A stretch of DNA of 64,000 nt from Burkholderia sp. WSM2230 (GTDB lineage: Bacteria; Pseudomonadota; Gammaproteobacteria; Burkholderiales; Burkholderiaceae), in the NCBI RefSeq assembly GCF_000472445.1, contig NZ_AXAJ01000009.1, positions 291-64,290 on the forward strand, in the 5' to 3' direction. Positions within the stretch are counted from its first letter, which is position 1. Every line of letters begins with the position of its first letter. The position numbers and the translations under genes were made by a program. Below the pieces are notes generated by a model that worked only from the letters and a program-made list of their open reading frames with translations, did no database searches and was not told where the DNA came from. Below are positions 34,497-42,638 of the stretch, piece by piece.

Positions 34497-36044
34497 ATGA
34501 AAGTCTCGACCAAACTGATTTCACTGGTAGGTGCGGCGCTCGCCGGCGTCGTCTGCATCGGCGCGATTGCGCTGACGCAACTCGACCATGCGTTGATCGA
34601 CAGCCGCAAGGCGCAGATCACCGAGATGCTGAATAAAGCCGAACATCTGGTGCAGTATTACCAGTCGCTCGAAGCGAGCGGCAAGCTGAGCCGCGCCGAC
34701 GCGCAGGCCGCCGCGAAGACCGCGATCGGGCAACTCAACGCTAATTCAAAGAGCTATTACTTCATCAGGACCGTCGAGGGCATCAACCTGGTGCATCCGA
34801 ACCCGAGTCTGATCGGCACGATGGCGACCGGTAACCGGACCCGACAGGGCGATATGAACGACACGCAAGCATATGCCAAGGGCCTTGCAGACGCGCATAT
34901 CGCACTGGTTGATGTAATGATCAAGCGCACGCTGAACGGCCCGCTAGAAGCGAAATTGCAGGGCGTCGTCGCGATTCCGCAATGGCAGTGGTGGATGGGC
35001 ACAGGCTTCTTCTACGACGACATCGACGCGGTGTTCTGGCGGCTCGCGCGTACGCTGCTCGCGGTGGCGGCTGTGATCTCCGCGGCGGTCTTTGCGATGG
35101 CGTTCGTGATGGCGCGCAGCATCCGCCGGACGCTCGGTGGCGAACCAGCGCAGGCGAGCGCGGTCGCCGCTCAGATCGCGTCGGGCAATCTCGCTACCGA
35201 GATCATGCTCGCACCCGGCGATCGGTCGAGCCTGATGCATGCACTGAACGAAATGCGGCTCAAGCTGCGTGAACTGGTGCGCGGGATTCAGCAATCGAGC
35301 GAATCGATCGCCACCGGCAGCGGCGAGATCGCGCAAGGCAACACCGACCTGTCGCAACGCACCGAAGAGCAAGCCGCGTCGCTGCAGGAAACGGCGGCAA
35401 GCATGGAGCAGCTCACCGCGACCGTCAAACAGAACGCCGAGAACGCACGTCAGGCGAGCCAACTCGCGGTACTTGCTTCGGATGCGACCGAGCGCGGCGG
35501 CGAAGCGGTGGATCAGGTGATCGGGACGATGCAGGGCATCGCCGACGAGTCGAACAAGATCGGTCAGATCATCAGCGTGATCGAGGGGATCGCGTTTCAG
35601 ACCAACATCCTCGCGCTGAACGCAGCGGTCGAAGCGGCGCGCGCCGGTGAAGAAGGCCGCGGCTTCGCGGTGGTCGCCGGTGAAGTGCGCTCGCTCGCGC
35701 AGCGCAGCGCGACGGCGGCGAAGGACATCAAGGAACTGATCAGCTCGTCGGTATCGCGCGTCGACGGCGGCACCGCGCAGGTGGCAACGGCCGGCGAGCG
35801 GATGCGCGAAATCGTGCAGTCGATCCGGCGCGTCAGCGACATCATGGGCGAGATCGCGGCGGCATCGATCGAGCAGAGCACCGGCATCGAGCAGGTGAAC
35901 CGCGCGGTCTCGCAGATGGATGAAGTCACCCAGCAAAATGCAGCGCTCGTCGAGCAAGCCGCAGCCGCGGCCGCGTCGCTCGACGAACAGGCGGCGCACC
36001 TGCGCGAGACAGTGGCCGTGTTCCGGCTCGAAGCCGCGCATTGA
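34497..36044 (+). CDS. Methyl-accepting chemotaxis protein with single Cache domain
   Basis: This 515-residue chemoreceptor has an N-terminal membrane segment (ISLVGAALAGVVCIGAIAL) and a periplasmic sCache_2-type domain with YYFIRTVEGINLVHPNP and WWMGTGFFYDDID. A second membrane segment lies near residues 185-210, followed by HAMP and a long signalling coiled coil with the tip IAFQTNILALNAAVEAARAG. There is no C-terminal NWETF-type pentapeptide. sCache_2 receptors often bind small organic acids; the ligand here is unknown. ATG 34497 is preferred over 34473 because the membrane leader begins right there. Confidence 0.93.
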   Translation: MKVSTKLISLVGAALAGVVCIGAIALTQLDHALIDSRKAQITEMLNKAEHLVQYYQSLEASGKLSRADAQAAAKTAIGQLNANSKSYYFIRTVEGINLVHPNPSLIGTMATGNRTRQGDMNDTQAYAKGLADAHIALVDVMIKRTLNGPLEAKLQGVVAIPQWQWWMGTGFFYDDIDAVFWRLARTLLAVAAVISAAVFAMAFVMARSIRRTLGGEPAQASAVAAQIASGNLATEIMLAPGDRSSLMHALNEMRLKLRELVRGIQQSSESIATGSGEIAQGNTDLSQRTEEQAASLQETAASMEQLTATVKQNAENARQASQLAVLASDATERGGEAVDQVIGTMQGIADESNKIGQIISVIEGIAFQTNILALNAAVEAARAGEEGRGFAVVAGEVRSLAQRSATAAKDIKELISSSVSRVDGGTAQVATAGERMREIVQSIRRVSDIMGEIAAASIEQSTGIEQVNRAVSQMDEVTQQNAALVEQAAAAAASLDEQAAHLRETVAVFRLEAAH

Positions 36045-36063
36045 AAGCGGCCGGCGCAGTCAG

Positions 36064-36357
36064 CATCTTTCCTCGCTGATCGGCGGGCCGCTTTCGACCT
36101 GGCTGCTGCGACTGGATGGCGTGCCTGGGGTGGCGGGTTGGCGCTGGATGTTCATCATCGAAGAACTGCCTGCGTGCGTAGTCGGCTTTCTCGTCCTCAG
36201 AATGCTCGCGGACCGGCCCGCAGATGCGAAATGGCTGTTGCCGGCAGAACGCGAAGCCCTGCAAGGCGCGTTTGATCGCGAAGGTTCAACGGGCCGGAAA
36301 AAAAACCACTTTCGTGCCGCGCTCAAGGATGTACGCGTGTACATTCTCGCGACGATC
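36064..36357 (+). pseudogene. Remnant of an MFS (ACS-family) transporter gene
   Basis: About 98 codons resemble the middle of an anion:cation symporter family MFS protein: LIGGPLSTWLL, GWRWMFIIEELPACVVGFLVL and DRPADAKWLLPAERE. No start codon with the first transmembrane segments precedes it, because the chemoreceptor gene ends 20 bases upstream. After YILATI the similarity is lost. About three quarters of the gene is missing, so it is a decayed fragment. Confidence 0.8.
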
Positions 36358-36626
36358 TCGCCTTGCCTGAACGGCAGGTGGCGCCGGAGTGACAGGCTTG
36401 ACGTCAACACCGCCGTACGGGCAGTATTAGCCGGTATCTTCACTCATGCCGGCCGGTACACCCTTCAGTTGCCAGCTGACCGTCGACCCTGTCGTTGAAT
36501 TTCACGAGCGGGTATGAAGGCAGCAAGTGGCCGGCCCTATGAGAAGATTTCCGATAGCGGCCGGCGCGCCGTGGTCCGATGCACGCACCGCGCCCCACAA
36601 CCTGAGCCACAAGCAGGAGGACGTTC
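36358..36626. other. Non-coding stretch after the MFS remnant
   Basis: This continues the open frame of the remnant without recognisable similarity and probably holds the promoter of the exported protein at 36627. Nothing else was identified. Confidence 0.4.
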
Positions 36627-37559
36627 ATGGGCAGGCATGCCAGATCGCCAATGGGCCGGAGGACGGTGCGACAGTGGCTGATCGCCACGATACTGGCCGT
36701 GTCATGCTGCCTGTGCGGGAGCGCGTTCGCGCAAGCGGCCGACAACGCCGCGAGCCTGCGCGACAAATACCAGAGTTTGACGCCGCAGCTTGCGCGCAAT
36801 CAGTTCCACCGACCGCTGTACCTTGAATCGCACGAGTTGCCCTCGGCACTCAAAGGCGACATCTACGGTGTGCTCAACTATCCGTTCGCAGCGGTCAACG
36901 GCACGCTCAATGACCCGACTCAGGGCCCGGCAAACTGGTGTGACGTACTCATCCTGCACCTGAACACCAAGTACTGTCATGCATCGACGAGCAACGGCGG
37001 TACGGTCCTCGCAGTAAACATCGGCAAGAAAACCGAGGAATCGCTTTCCTCCTCCTACCGCGTCCAATTCAACTATCGGCCGGCAGTGAGCAGCGCGGAC
37101 TATCTTCGCGTGGAGCTCTCCGCTGCCGAGGGTCCGCTGAGCACGAAAGACTACCGTATCGTGCTGGAGGCGATTCCCGTGGGCGACAGCCGCACCTTTA
37201 TCCATCTGACCTACGCCTACGGTTACGGAATGGCCGGACGGCTCGCAATGAAGAGCTACCTGGCGACGATCGGTAGCGACAAGGTTGGCTTTTCCTCAGC
37301 GCCCGATCCATCGACGGGCAAAACGCATTACATCGGCGGTGTGCGCGGCCTGGTGGAACGCAATACGATGCGCTACTACCTCGCCATCGACGCGTATCTG
37401 GGTTCGCTTTCCAGCCCGCCCAACGCTCGCCTCGAAAAACGTCTTACCGACTGGTTCGACGCAACGGAGCAGTATCCGCGGCAATTGCACGAGGTCACCC
37501 GCGCTGATTACATAGAAATGAAGCACGACGAGTATCAACGTCAGCAGATCGCCCAATAG
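36627..37559 (+). CDS. Exported protein of unknown function
   Basis: This 310-residue product has a clear signal peptide (TVRQWLIATILAVSCCLCGSAFA) and a strong ribosome-binding site (AGGAGG eight bases upstream). The mature part contains YGVLNYPFAAVN, two cysteines about 14 residues apart (NWCDVL, KYCHAS), VQFNYRPAVSSADYLRVEL and FIHLTYAYGYGMAGRLAMKSY. It looks like a compact periplasmic domain, perhaps a lipid- or ligand-binding START-like fold, but I do not recognise a family. It is convergent with soeC 103 bp away. Confidence 0.8.
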   Translation: MGRHARSPMGRRTVRQWLIATILAVSCCLCGSAFAQAADNAASLRDKYQSLTPQLARNQFHRPLYLESHELPSALKGDIYGVLNYPFAAVNGTLNDPTQGPANWCDVLILHLNTKYCHASTSNGGTVLAVNIGKKTEESLSSSYRVQFNYRPAVSSADYLRVELSAAEGPLSTKDYRIVLEAIPVGDSRTFIHLTYAYGYGMAGRLAMKSYLATIGSDKVGFSSAPDPSTGKTHYIGGVRGLVERNTMRYYLAIDAYLGSLSSPPNARLEKRLTDWFDATEQYPRQLHEVTRADYIEMKHDEYQRQQIAQ

Positions 37560-37662
37560 ACGGCGCGGCAGTCGTGCATCACTGAAGCGGAAGCGCCGTT
37601 AGACATTTCAGATGACAGGCGCCTGGAAAATAATCTGTTCGTGGTCCGTACCAATTTGTCTC

Positions 37663-38622
37663 TCAGGAAACCTGCCGGTAGTACAGGTTCTGCGGGTGCC
37701 GGGCCTCCGCGAAAAAGAACCAGCGTTCCGCGACTAGCCCCACATACTGTACTGCACAAGCGGCACACAACAGCCACACTGAAGCGGCGAACGAAGACGT
37801 GACGCCACTCAACGCAAGCAGCACGAACGGCACCGCGAAAGCGGCGACAAGGAACGCCCACTTGACGTGCCGCAGCGTTGCCTGCGTCTGTCCGTGAAAA
37901 AATTCCCGCAGGTTGAATGCGCCTGCCGTGAAGCCCCTCGACTTCTGCTCGAGCTTCGCAGACTTGATGCCGGTCGCGCTTTGCACCGTCGATTTCGGCC
38001 GCAACCGTGCATTGCGCGCCAGCGACGCGACACGCGTCACACACCCGCAAAGCGTCAGCACGCACGCACAAACCGCGAGCGCGGCCACCAACGAAGGCGC
38101 GAGCCACGCCGCGCACGTGGCAGCCAGCGTAAAACCCGATGCGCAGCCGAGCAGCACGAAGTTCACCATTGTGAGCGGCGTAGCCCATTCCTGCAGAAAG
38201 CGCAGACACGCGTAAATCATCGCGGTGCACACGTACAGCGCGACGCTCGCAAGCACGCCCAATGCTCCGATTGCCAGCGACCACGGCGACCCGAACCAAT
38301 GCGCGATGCCGTACGCAAACGCGCAGGCAAGGAACGCGGGAAGCGCCAGACATTCGCGCGAAAGCCAGGACGTGCGCCACATCGCAATCGCGCGCCAGGC
38401 GCGCTCTGGATGCCCCAGATGAAAGAACGACGCCAAGAGGCCCAGCCCGCCAAGGACAACAGCCACCGCTGCACCCAGCACAAAGAACATTCGTGGCGAC
38501 CCCGAATTTGCCGCAACCAGCCCGAGGCGCCCGAACAGTTCCACACCGAACAGCGCGATCAACAAGCCCTGCGCTGCGCCACTCAGCGTGGTCAGAAACA
38601 CGACCGAAAATGCAGGCTTCAT
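37663..38622 (-). CDS. soeC: Membrane anchor subunit of a molybdoenzyme complex, SoeC/DmsC type
   Basis: This 319-residue integral membrane protein has about eight hydrophobic segments. The N-terminal FSVVFLTTLSGAAQGLL and FFHLGHPERAWRAIAMWRTSWLSRE match DmsC/SoeC anchors, which bind quinone and take up or give electrons. Its ATG overlaps the end of soeB (ATGA). In a sulfonate island the best reading is the membrane subunit of cytoplasmic sulfite dehydrogenase SoeABC. A DMSO or other reductase anchor is possible on sequence alone. Confidence 0.82.
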   Translation of the reverse strand: MKPAFSVVFLTTLSGAAQGLLIALFGVELFGRLGLVAANSGSPRMFFVLGAAVAVVLGGLGLLASFFHLGHPERAWRAIAMWRTSWLSRECLALPAFLACAFAYGIAHWFGSPWSLAIGALGVLASVALYVCTAMIYACLRFLQEWATPLTMVNFVLLGCASGFTLAATCAAWLAPSLVAALAVCACVLTLCGCVTRVASLARNARLRPKSTVQSATGIKSAKLEQKSRGFTAGAFNLREFFHGQTQATLRHVKWAFLVAAFAVPFVLLALSGVTSSFAASVWLLCAACAVQYVGLVAERWFFFAEARHPQNLYYRQVS

Positions 38623-39461
38623 GCTTGCCTCCGCAGACCGAGAATATTGAAGACGCGTCCCACCATCCCCGGCGCTGAATGCCGCTCGTCAGCATAGGCT
38701 GGTTCCCGTTCCCGGTTATCTTCCGGTGCGGTGTCGAGGGTCGCCGTGGCGCGCATCGCGTCGTCAGGCCGCTGGCTCAGTTCCAGCAAGGACACAGTTT
38801 CTGCACTGCCACCCTTGCACGAACAGGACTCGCCGCCGCAAGAGCCGGTCTTCTGACGCGGCAAATAGTGATTGGCCGGCTTCGTGTCCCACTCAGGCAT
38901 CAGTTGATATCCGCCGCGCTCGCGAATCGCCTGCGACACTTCGGAGTCAGGATCATGAATATCGCCGAAGAGCCGCGCGGAGGTCGGGCAGGCCAGCACG
39001 CAGGCAGGCTTGCGGTCACGTTCGGGCAGCGCTTCGTTATGGATGCGGTCCGCGCACAGCGTGCACTTGGTCATTTCCTTGCGCTCTTCGTCGAGCTCGC
39101 GGGCACCGTACGGACATGCCCACGCGCAGTATTTACAGCCAATGCATTTGTCGAAATCGACGAGCACGAGGCCGTCTTCCTTGCGCTTGAAGCTCGCGCC
39201 CGTCGGACATACCGGCACGCACGGCGGATCTTCGCAGTGCAGACACGATTTCGGAAAGTGAATAGTGTCGGTGAGCGGAAACTCGCCGGCCTCGAAAGTC
39301 TGCACGCGGTTGAAGAACGTGCCTGATGGATCGGCGTCATAAGGACGAACGTCGGCGAGACTGCCTGCCTCGCCGGACGTATTCCACTCCTTGCAGCTGG
39401 TCACGCACGCATGGCATCCCACGCAGACGTTCAGATCGATAACCAGTGCCATCTGGGTCAT
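38619..39461 (-). CDS. soeB: Iron-sulfur subunit, SoeB/DmsB type
   Basis: This 280-residue protein has four [4Fe-4S] ligand sets: C13-C16-C19-C23, CLHCEDPPCVPVCP, CIGCKYCAWACPYG and CTLCADRIH with CVLACP. This is the standard electron-transfer subunit between a molybdopterin enzyme and a membrane anchor. A Cys-rich segment (GSCGGESCSCKGG) and a charged tail follow, which DmsB lacks as far as I know. AGGAG precedes the ATG; it lies 10 bases after soeA and overlaps soeC. Confidence 0.85.
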   Translation of the reverse strand: MTQMALVIDLNVCVGCHACVTSCKEWNTSGEAGSLADVRPYDADPSGTFFNRVQTFEAGEFPLTDTIHFPKSCLHCEDPPCVPVCPTGASFKRKEDGLVLVDFDKCIGCKYCAWACPYGARELDEERKEMTKCTLCADRIHNEALPERDRKPACVLACPTSARLFGDIHDPDSEVSQAIRERGGYQLMPEWDTKPANHYLPRQKTGSCGGESCSCKGGSAETVSLLELSQRPDDAMRATATLDTAPEDNREREPAYADERHSAPGMVGRVFNILGLRRQA

Positions 39462-39471
39462 GAGATGCTCC

Positions 39472-42396
39472 TCATCCGTTGCGCTTCAGGGTGCCTCGCA
39501 GACGCGCGGCAAACTCGCCGCTTCCGGCGAAATACGTCTGAACGACGCGTTGAATCACGCCGGTCGAGCCGGGCAGCGCCTGCATCGGCGCGAATTGTGG
39601 CAACGTGTGATCGGCGTCGGGCTCGGCCGGGTAGATCCGCACCCGCACGTCGTACCAGGCTGCCTGGCCCGTGATGGGATCGGAATTCGAGGTCGATGCC
39701 GCGTGTTGCGCGGTGCCAGGCAGTTCGTCCGTAATCAGGTGATTCAGCAGGAAGCCACGTTGCGATTCATTCGCGGCGGGGCCAAGATTCCAGGCGCCCG
39801 CCGCCTTGCCGATCGCGTTCCATGTCCATACCGTGCCGGGTTCGACTGCCTCGCTATAGCGGGCCATGCAACGCACTTTGCCCCACTGCGATTCGACGTA
39901 AATCCATCCGCCGTCCTCGATCCCGTTCGTGCGGGCCGTCAATGGATTCATGAATAGATAGTTCTCCCCATGAATCTGCCGCAGCCACGCATTCTGTGAA
40001 TCCCACGAGTGATACATGGCCATGGGCCGCTGCGTGACGGCGGCAAGCGGATAGCGCTCCAGATCGGTGGCCGCGAGTTCGAGCGGTTCGTACCAGAACG
40101 GCAGCGGATCGAAGTACCGCTCCACACGTGAGCGCAGGCGGTCGGGTGGCTGCCGTCCCGTGGTTTTGCCCTGCGCCGCGAGGCGGAACTTCTGCATCAC
40201 GTCCGAGTAAAGCTGAATCAGGATCGGTGTATCGAACTTGCGAAAGCCATGTTCCACGGCCCACTTCAGATAAGGCCCGTTGACACCGCGCATGTACTGC
40301 AGCGTCTCCGGCAGCGTGTAATGAAACACGCAATTGTTCTTCGCGTACTGCTCCCACTGATTCGGGTTCGGCTCGCCCACCAGCGCCTTGTCGCCGTCCT
40401 TGCCGCGCCAGCCGATCAGGAAGCCCACGCCCGAATCCGGCGCCGTCTGGAAATTGACGATGAAGTCCGGATAGTCGTGGAACTTGCGCGTCCCGTCCTT
40501 CGTTGTGAAGGCGGGCAATTTCAAACGGCTGGCCAGTTCGATCAGCACTTCCTGAAACGGCTTGCATTCGCCTGTAGGAGGCACAACGGGGACGCGCACG
40601 GAATCCACCGGGCCGTCAAACTCGGAGATTGGCCGGTCGAGCACCGACATCGCGTCATGCCGCTCGAGGTAGGTCGTGTCGGGCAGGATCAGGTCGGCGA
40701 ACGCGGTCATCTCCGACTGGAACGCATCGCAGACCACCAGAAACGGAATCTTGTAATCGCCGTTCTCGTGCTTATCCGCCAGCATCTTGCGGACTTCCAT
40801 CGTGTTCATCGACGAATTCCACGCCATGTTGGCCATGAAAATCAGCAAGGTATCGATCGGGTAAGGATCGCCTCGCCACGCGTTGGTGATCACGCTGTGC
40901 ATCAGGCCGTGCACGGCGAGCGGATATTCCCACGAAAAGGCCTTGTCGATGCGCGCCGGTTCACCCGCGGCGTCGACGAACAGATCCTCGGGCGCGGCAG
41001 GCCAGCCGAGCGGCCCTGTGGCCAGCGGCGTATTCGGCTGCACTGCGTCGGAACTGTTTGGTGGTTTGGCTGACGGAGGCACCGCACGCGGATACGGCGC
41101 CTTGTGCCGAAAGCCACCAGATGTGTCGATGGTGCCCATCAGCGACATCAGCACTGCAAGTGCGCGGATCGATTGAAAGCCGTTGGAATGCGCCGCGAGG
41201 CCGCGCATGGCGTGAAAAGCAATCGGGCTTCCGGAGACTGTATCGTGCGATTGGCCCCATGCATCGGTCCATTGCACCGGCAGCGTGATCTTGTGATCGC
41301 GCGCGACTTCCGCCATTTCGCGTGCCAGCCGCCGAATCGTGTCGGCGGGAATGCCGGTGATTTTTGCGGCCCATTCAGGCGTGCAATCGGCCACGCGCTC
41401 GCGCAGCAATGCAAACGATGGCGTGACCGGCGTGCCGTCGTCGAGCGTGTAGGTTCCCGACATAGCTGGTACCGCGCCGGGCGTGTGATGCAGCACCGCG
41501 CGCTGGGTGTTCAGGTCCCACCACAGGTGATCTTGCGGAAATAGCGGATTGCCTTCGGGCGCGTCGGCGTCGCGTACGAACAGGCCAAAGGTGTCGGCCT
41601 CGCCGTTCATGTCGAGCAGTTCGCCAGCATTCGTATAGCGCGAGACGAACTCATGGTCGTAAGCCTCGCTCTCGATCAGTTCGCGGATCAACGCCATGAA
41701 CAGCGCGCCATCTGTGCCGGCGCGTATCGGCACCCACTCGTCGGCGATCGCGGCGTAGCCGGTGCGGATCGGATTGATCGCAATGAACCGGCCGCCGGCG
41801 CGCTTGAACTTGGACAGCGCGATTTTCAGCGGATTCGAATGATGATCTTCAGCTGTACCAATCATGAAGAACAGCTTTGCGTTGTCGAGGTCCGGGCCGC
41901 CGAACTCCCAGAACGAACCGCCCATCGTGTAGATCATGCCGGCTGCCATGTTGGCGGAACAGAATCCGCCGTGCGCCGCATAGTTAGGGGTACCGAACTG
42001 CTTGGCGAACAGCCCTGTCAACGCCTGCATCTGGTCGCGTCCGGTGAAAAGCGCGAATTTCTTCGGATCGGTGGCGCGCAGATGGGCGAGGCGCTCTTCG
42101 AGCACGGCGAATGCGACGTCCCACGACACGGGCTCGAACTGCGCGCTGCCTCGCTCCGCGCCGGCCTTGCGCATCAGCGGTTGTGTCAGGCGCGCCGGCG
42201 AATACTGCTTCATGATGCCGGACGAACCCTTCGCGCAGATCACCCCTTGATTCAGCGGATGCTCGGGGTTCCCGTCGATATAGCGCACTTCACCGTCGCG
42301 CAGATGCACGCGAATGCCGCACCGGCACGCGCACATGTAACACGTCGTCGTTTTCACCTCGAGCTTTTCATTCTGCGTGCGCGCGTGATGTTGCAT
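39472..42396 (-). CDS. soeA: Molybdopterin catalytic subunit, probable sulfite dehydrogenase SoeA
   Basis: This 974-residue bis-MGD oxidoreductase has an N-terminal [4Fe-4S] site (C19, C22, C26, C54). FTGRDQMQALTGLFAKQFGTPNYAAHGG and RAGGRFIAINPIRTGYAAIAD belong to cofactor-binding domains, and the C-terminal MGD domain contains NPLTARTNGIEDGG. There is no Tat signal, so it faces the cytoplasm, as reported for SoeABC of Allochromatium and Ruegeria. With the SoeB/SoeC partners and the position beside sulfite-producing Xsc, sulfite oxidation to sulfate is the most likely function. The start at 42396 has GGAGG at good distance. Confidence 0.8.
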   Translation of the reverse strand: MQHHARTQNEKLEVKTTTCYMCACRCGIRVHLRDGEVRYIDGNPEHPLNQGVICAKGSSGIMKQYSPARLTQPLMRKAGAERGSAQFEPVSWDVAFAVLEERLAHLRATDPKKFALFTGRDQMQALTGLFAKQFGTPNYAAHGGFCSANMAAGMIYTMGGSFWEFGGPDLDNAKLFFMIGTAEDHHSNPLKIALSKFKRAGGRFIAINPIRTGYAAIADEWVPIRAGTDGALFMALIRELIESEAYDHEFVSRYTNAGELLDMNGEADTFGLFVRDADAPEGNPLFPQDHLWWDLNTQRAVLHHTPGAVPAMSGTYTLDDGTPVTPSFALLRERVADCTPEWAAKITGIPADTIRRLAREMAEVARDHKITLPVQWTDAWGQSHDTVSGSPIAFHAMRGLAAHSNGFQSIRALAVLMSLMGTIDTSGGFRHKAPYPRAVPPSAKPPNSSDAVQPNTPLATGPLGWPAAPEDLFVDAAGEPARIDKAFSWEYPLAVHGLMHSVITNAWRGDPYPIDTLLIFMANMAWNSSMNTMEVRKMLADKHENGDYKIPFLVVCDAFQSEMTAFADLILPDTTYLERHDAMSVLDRPISEFDGPVDSVRVPVVPPTGECKPFQEVLIELASRLKLPAFTTKDGTRKFHDYPDFIVNFQTAPDSGVGFLIGWRGKDGDKALVGEPNPNQWEQYAKNNCVFHYTLPETLQYMRGVNGPYLKWAVEHGFRKFDTPILIQLYSDVMQKFRLAAQGKTTGRQPPDRLRSRVERYFDPLPFWYEPLELAATDLERYPLAAVTQRPMAMYHSWDSQNAWLRQIHGENYLFMNPLTARTNGIEDGGWIYVESQWGKVRCMARYSEAVEPGTVWTWNAIGKAAGAWNLGPAANESQRGFLLNHLITDELPGTAQHAASTSNSDPITGQAAWYDVRVRIYPAEPDADHTLPQFAPMQALPGSTGVIQRVVQTYFAGSGEFAARLRGTLKRNG

Positions 42397-42446
42397 GTGT
42401 GCCTCCGTCAAAAATCGCCAGCCCCGCGGAGTCGGACTTCGACAAT

Positions 42447-42460
42447 CGCTGACGTCAGCG
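42447..42460. promoter_or_regulatory. Perfect 14-bp palindrome in the soeA/reductase divergent promoter region
   Basis: CGCTGACGTCAGCG is a perfect palindrome 51 bp upstream of soeA and 179 bp upstream of the reductase gene. Nearby, GATAC and GTATC flank an AT-rich stretch (about 42473-42503), a second inverted repeat. Either could bind a regulator of sulfite oxidation. Confidence 0.45.
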
Positions 42461-42638
42461 TACGACCGATGGATACAAAACAAAAATCGCTATTTCGTAT
42501 CTCACTCATCGCCTCGGCCGATAGTAGTTGTCGCGGCGTGGTGGAACTGCGCTCGCTTGCGCCGGTGCTGCGCAAATCGCGTGTGGTCCGCATCGCTGAG
42601 ATAATGGCCGCTCTCCCCCCCGTTCTGAAGGAGCCCGA

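Noticed and set aside
37541..38695. 384-codon minus-strand frame covering soeC
   Set aside because: Another frame on the same strand (37663-38622) encodes a clear DmsC/SoeC-type anchor with overlapping ATGA start.
39472..42396. Assignment of the molybdoenzyme as formate dehydrogenase or nitrate reductase
   Set aside because: No selenocysteine/Cys formate dehydrogenase context, no NarGHI partners, and the B and C subunits are of DmsBC/SoeBC type; the sulfonate context favours SoeABC, though only phylogeny would settle it.
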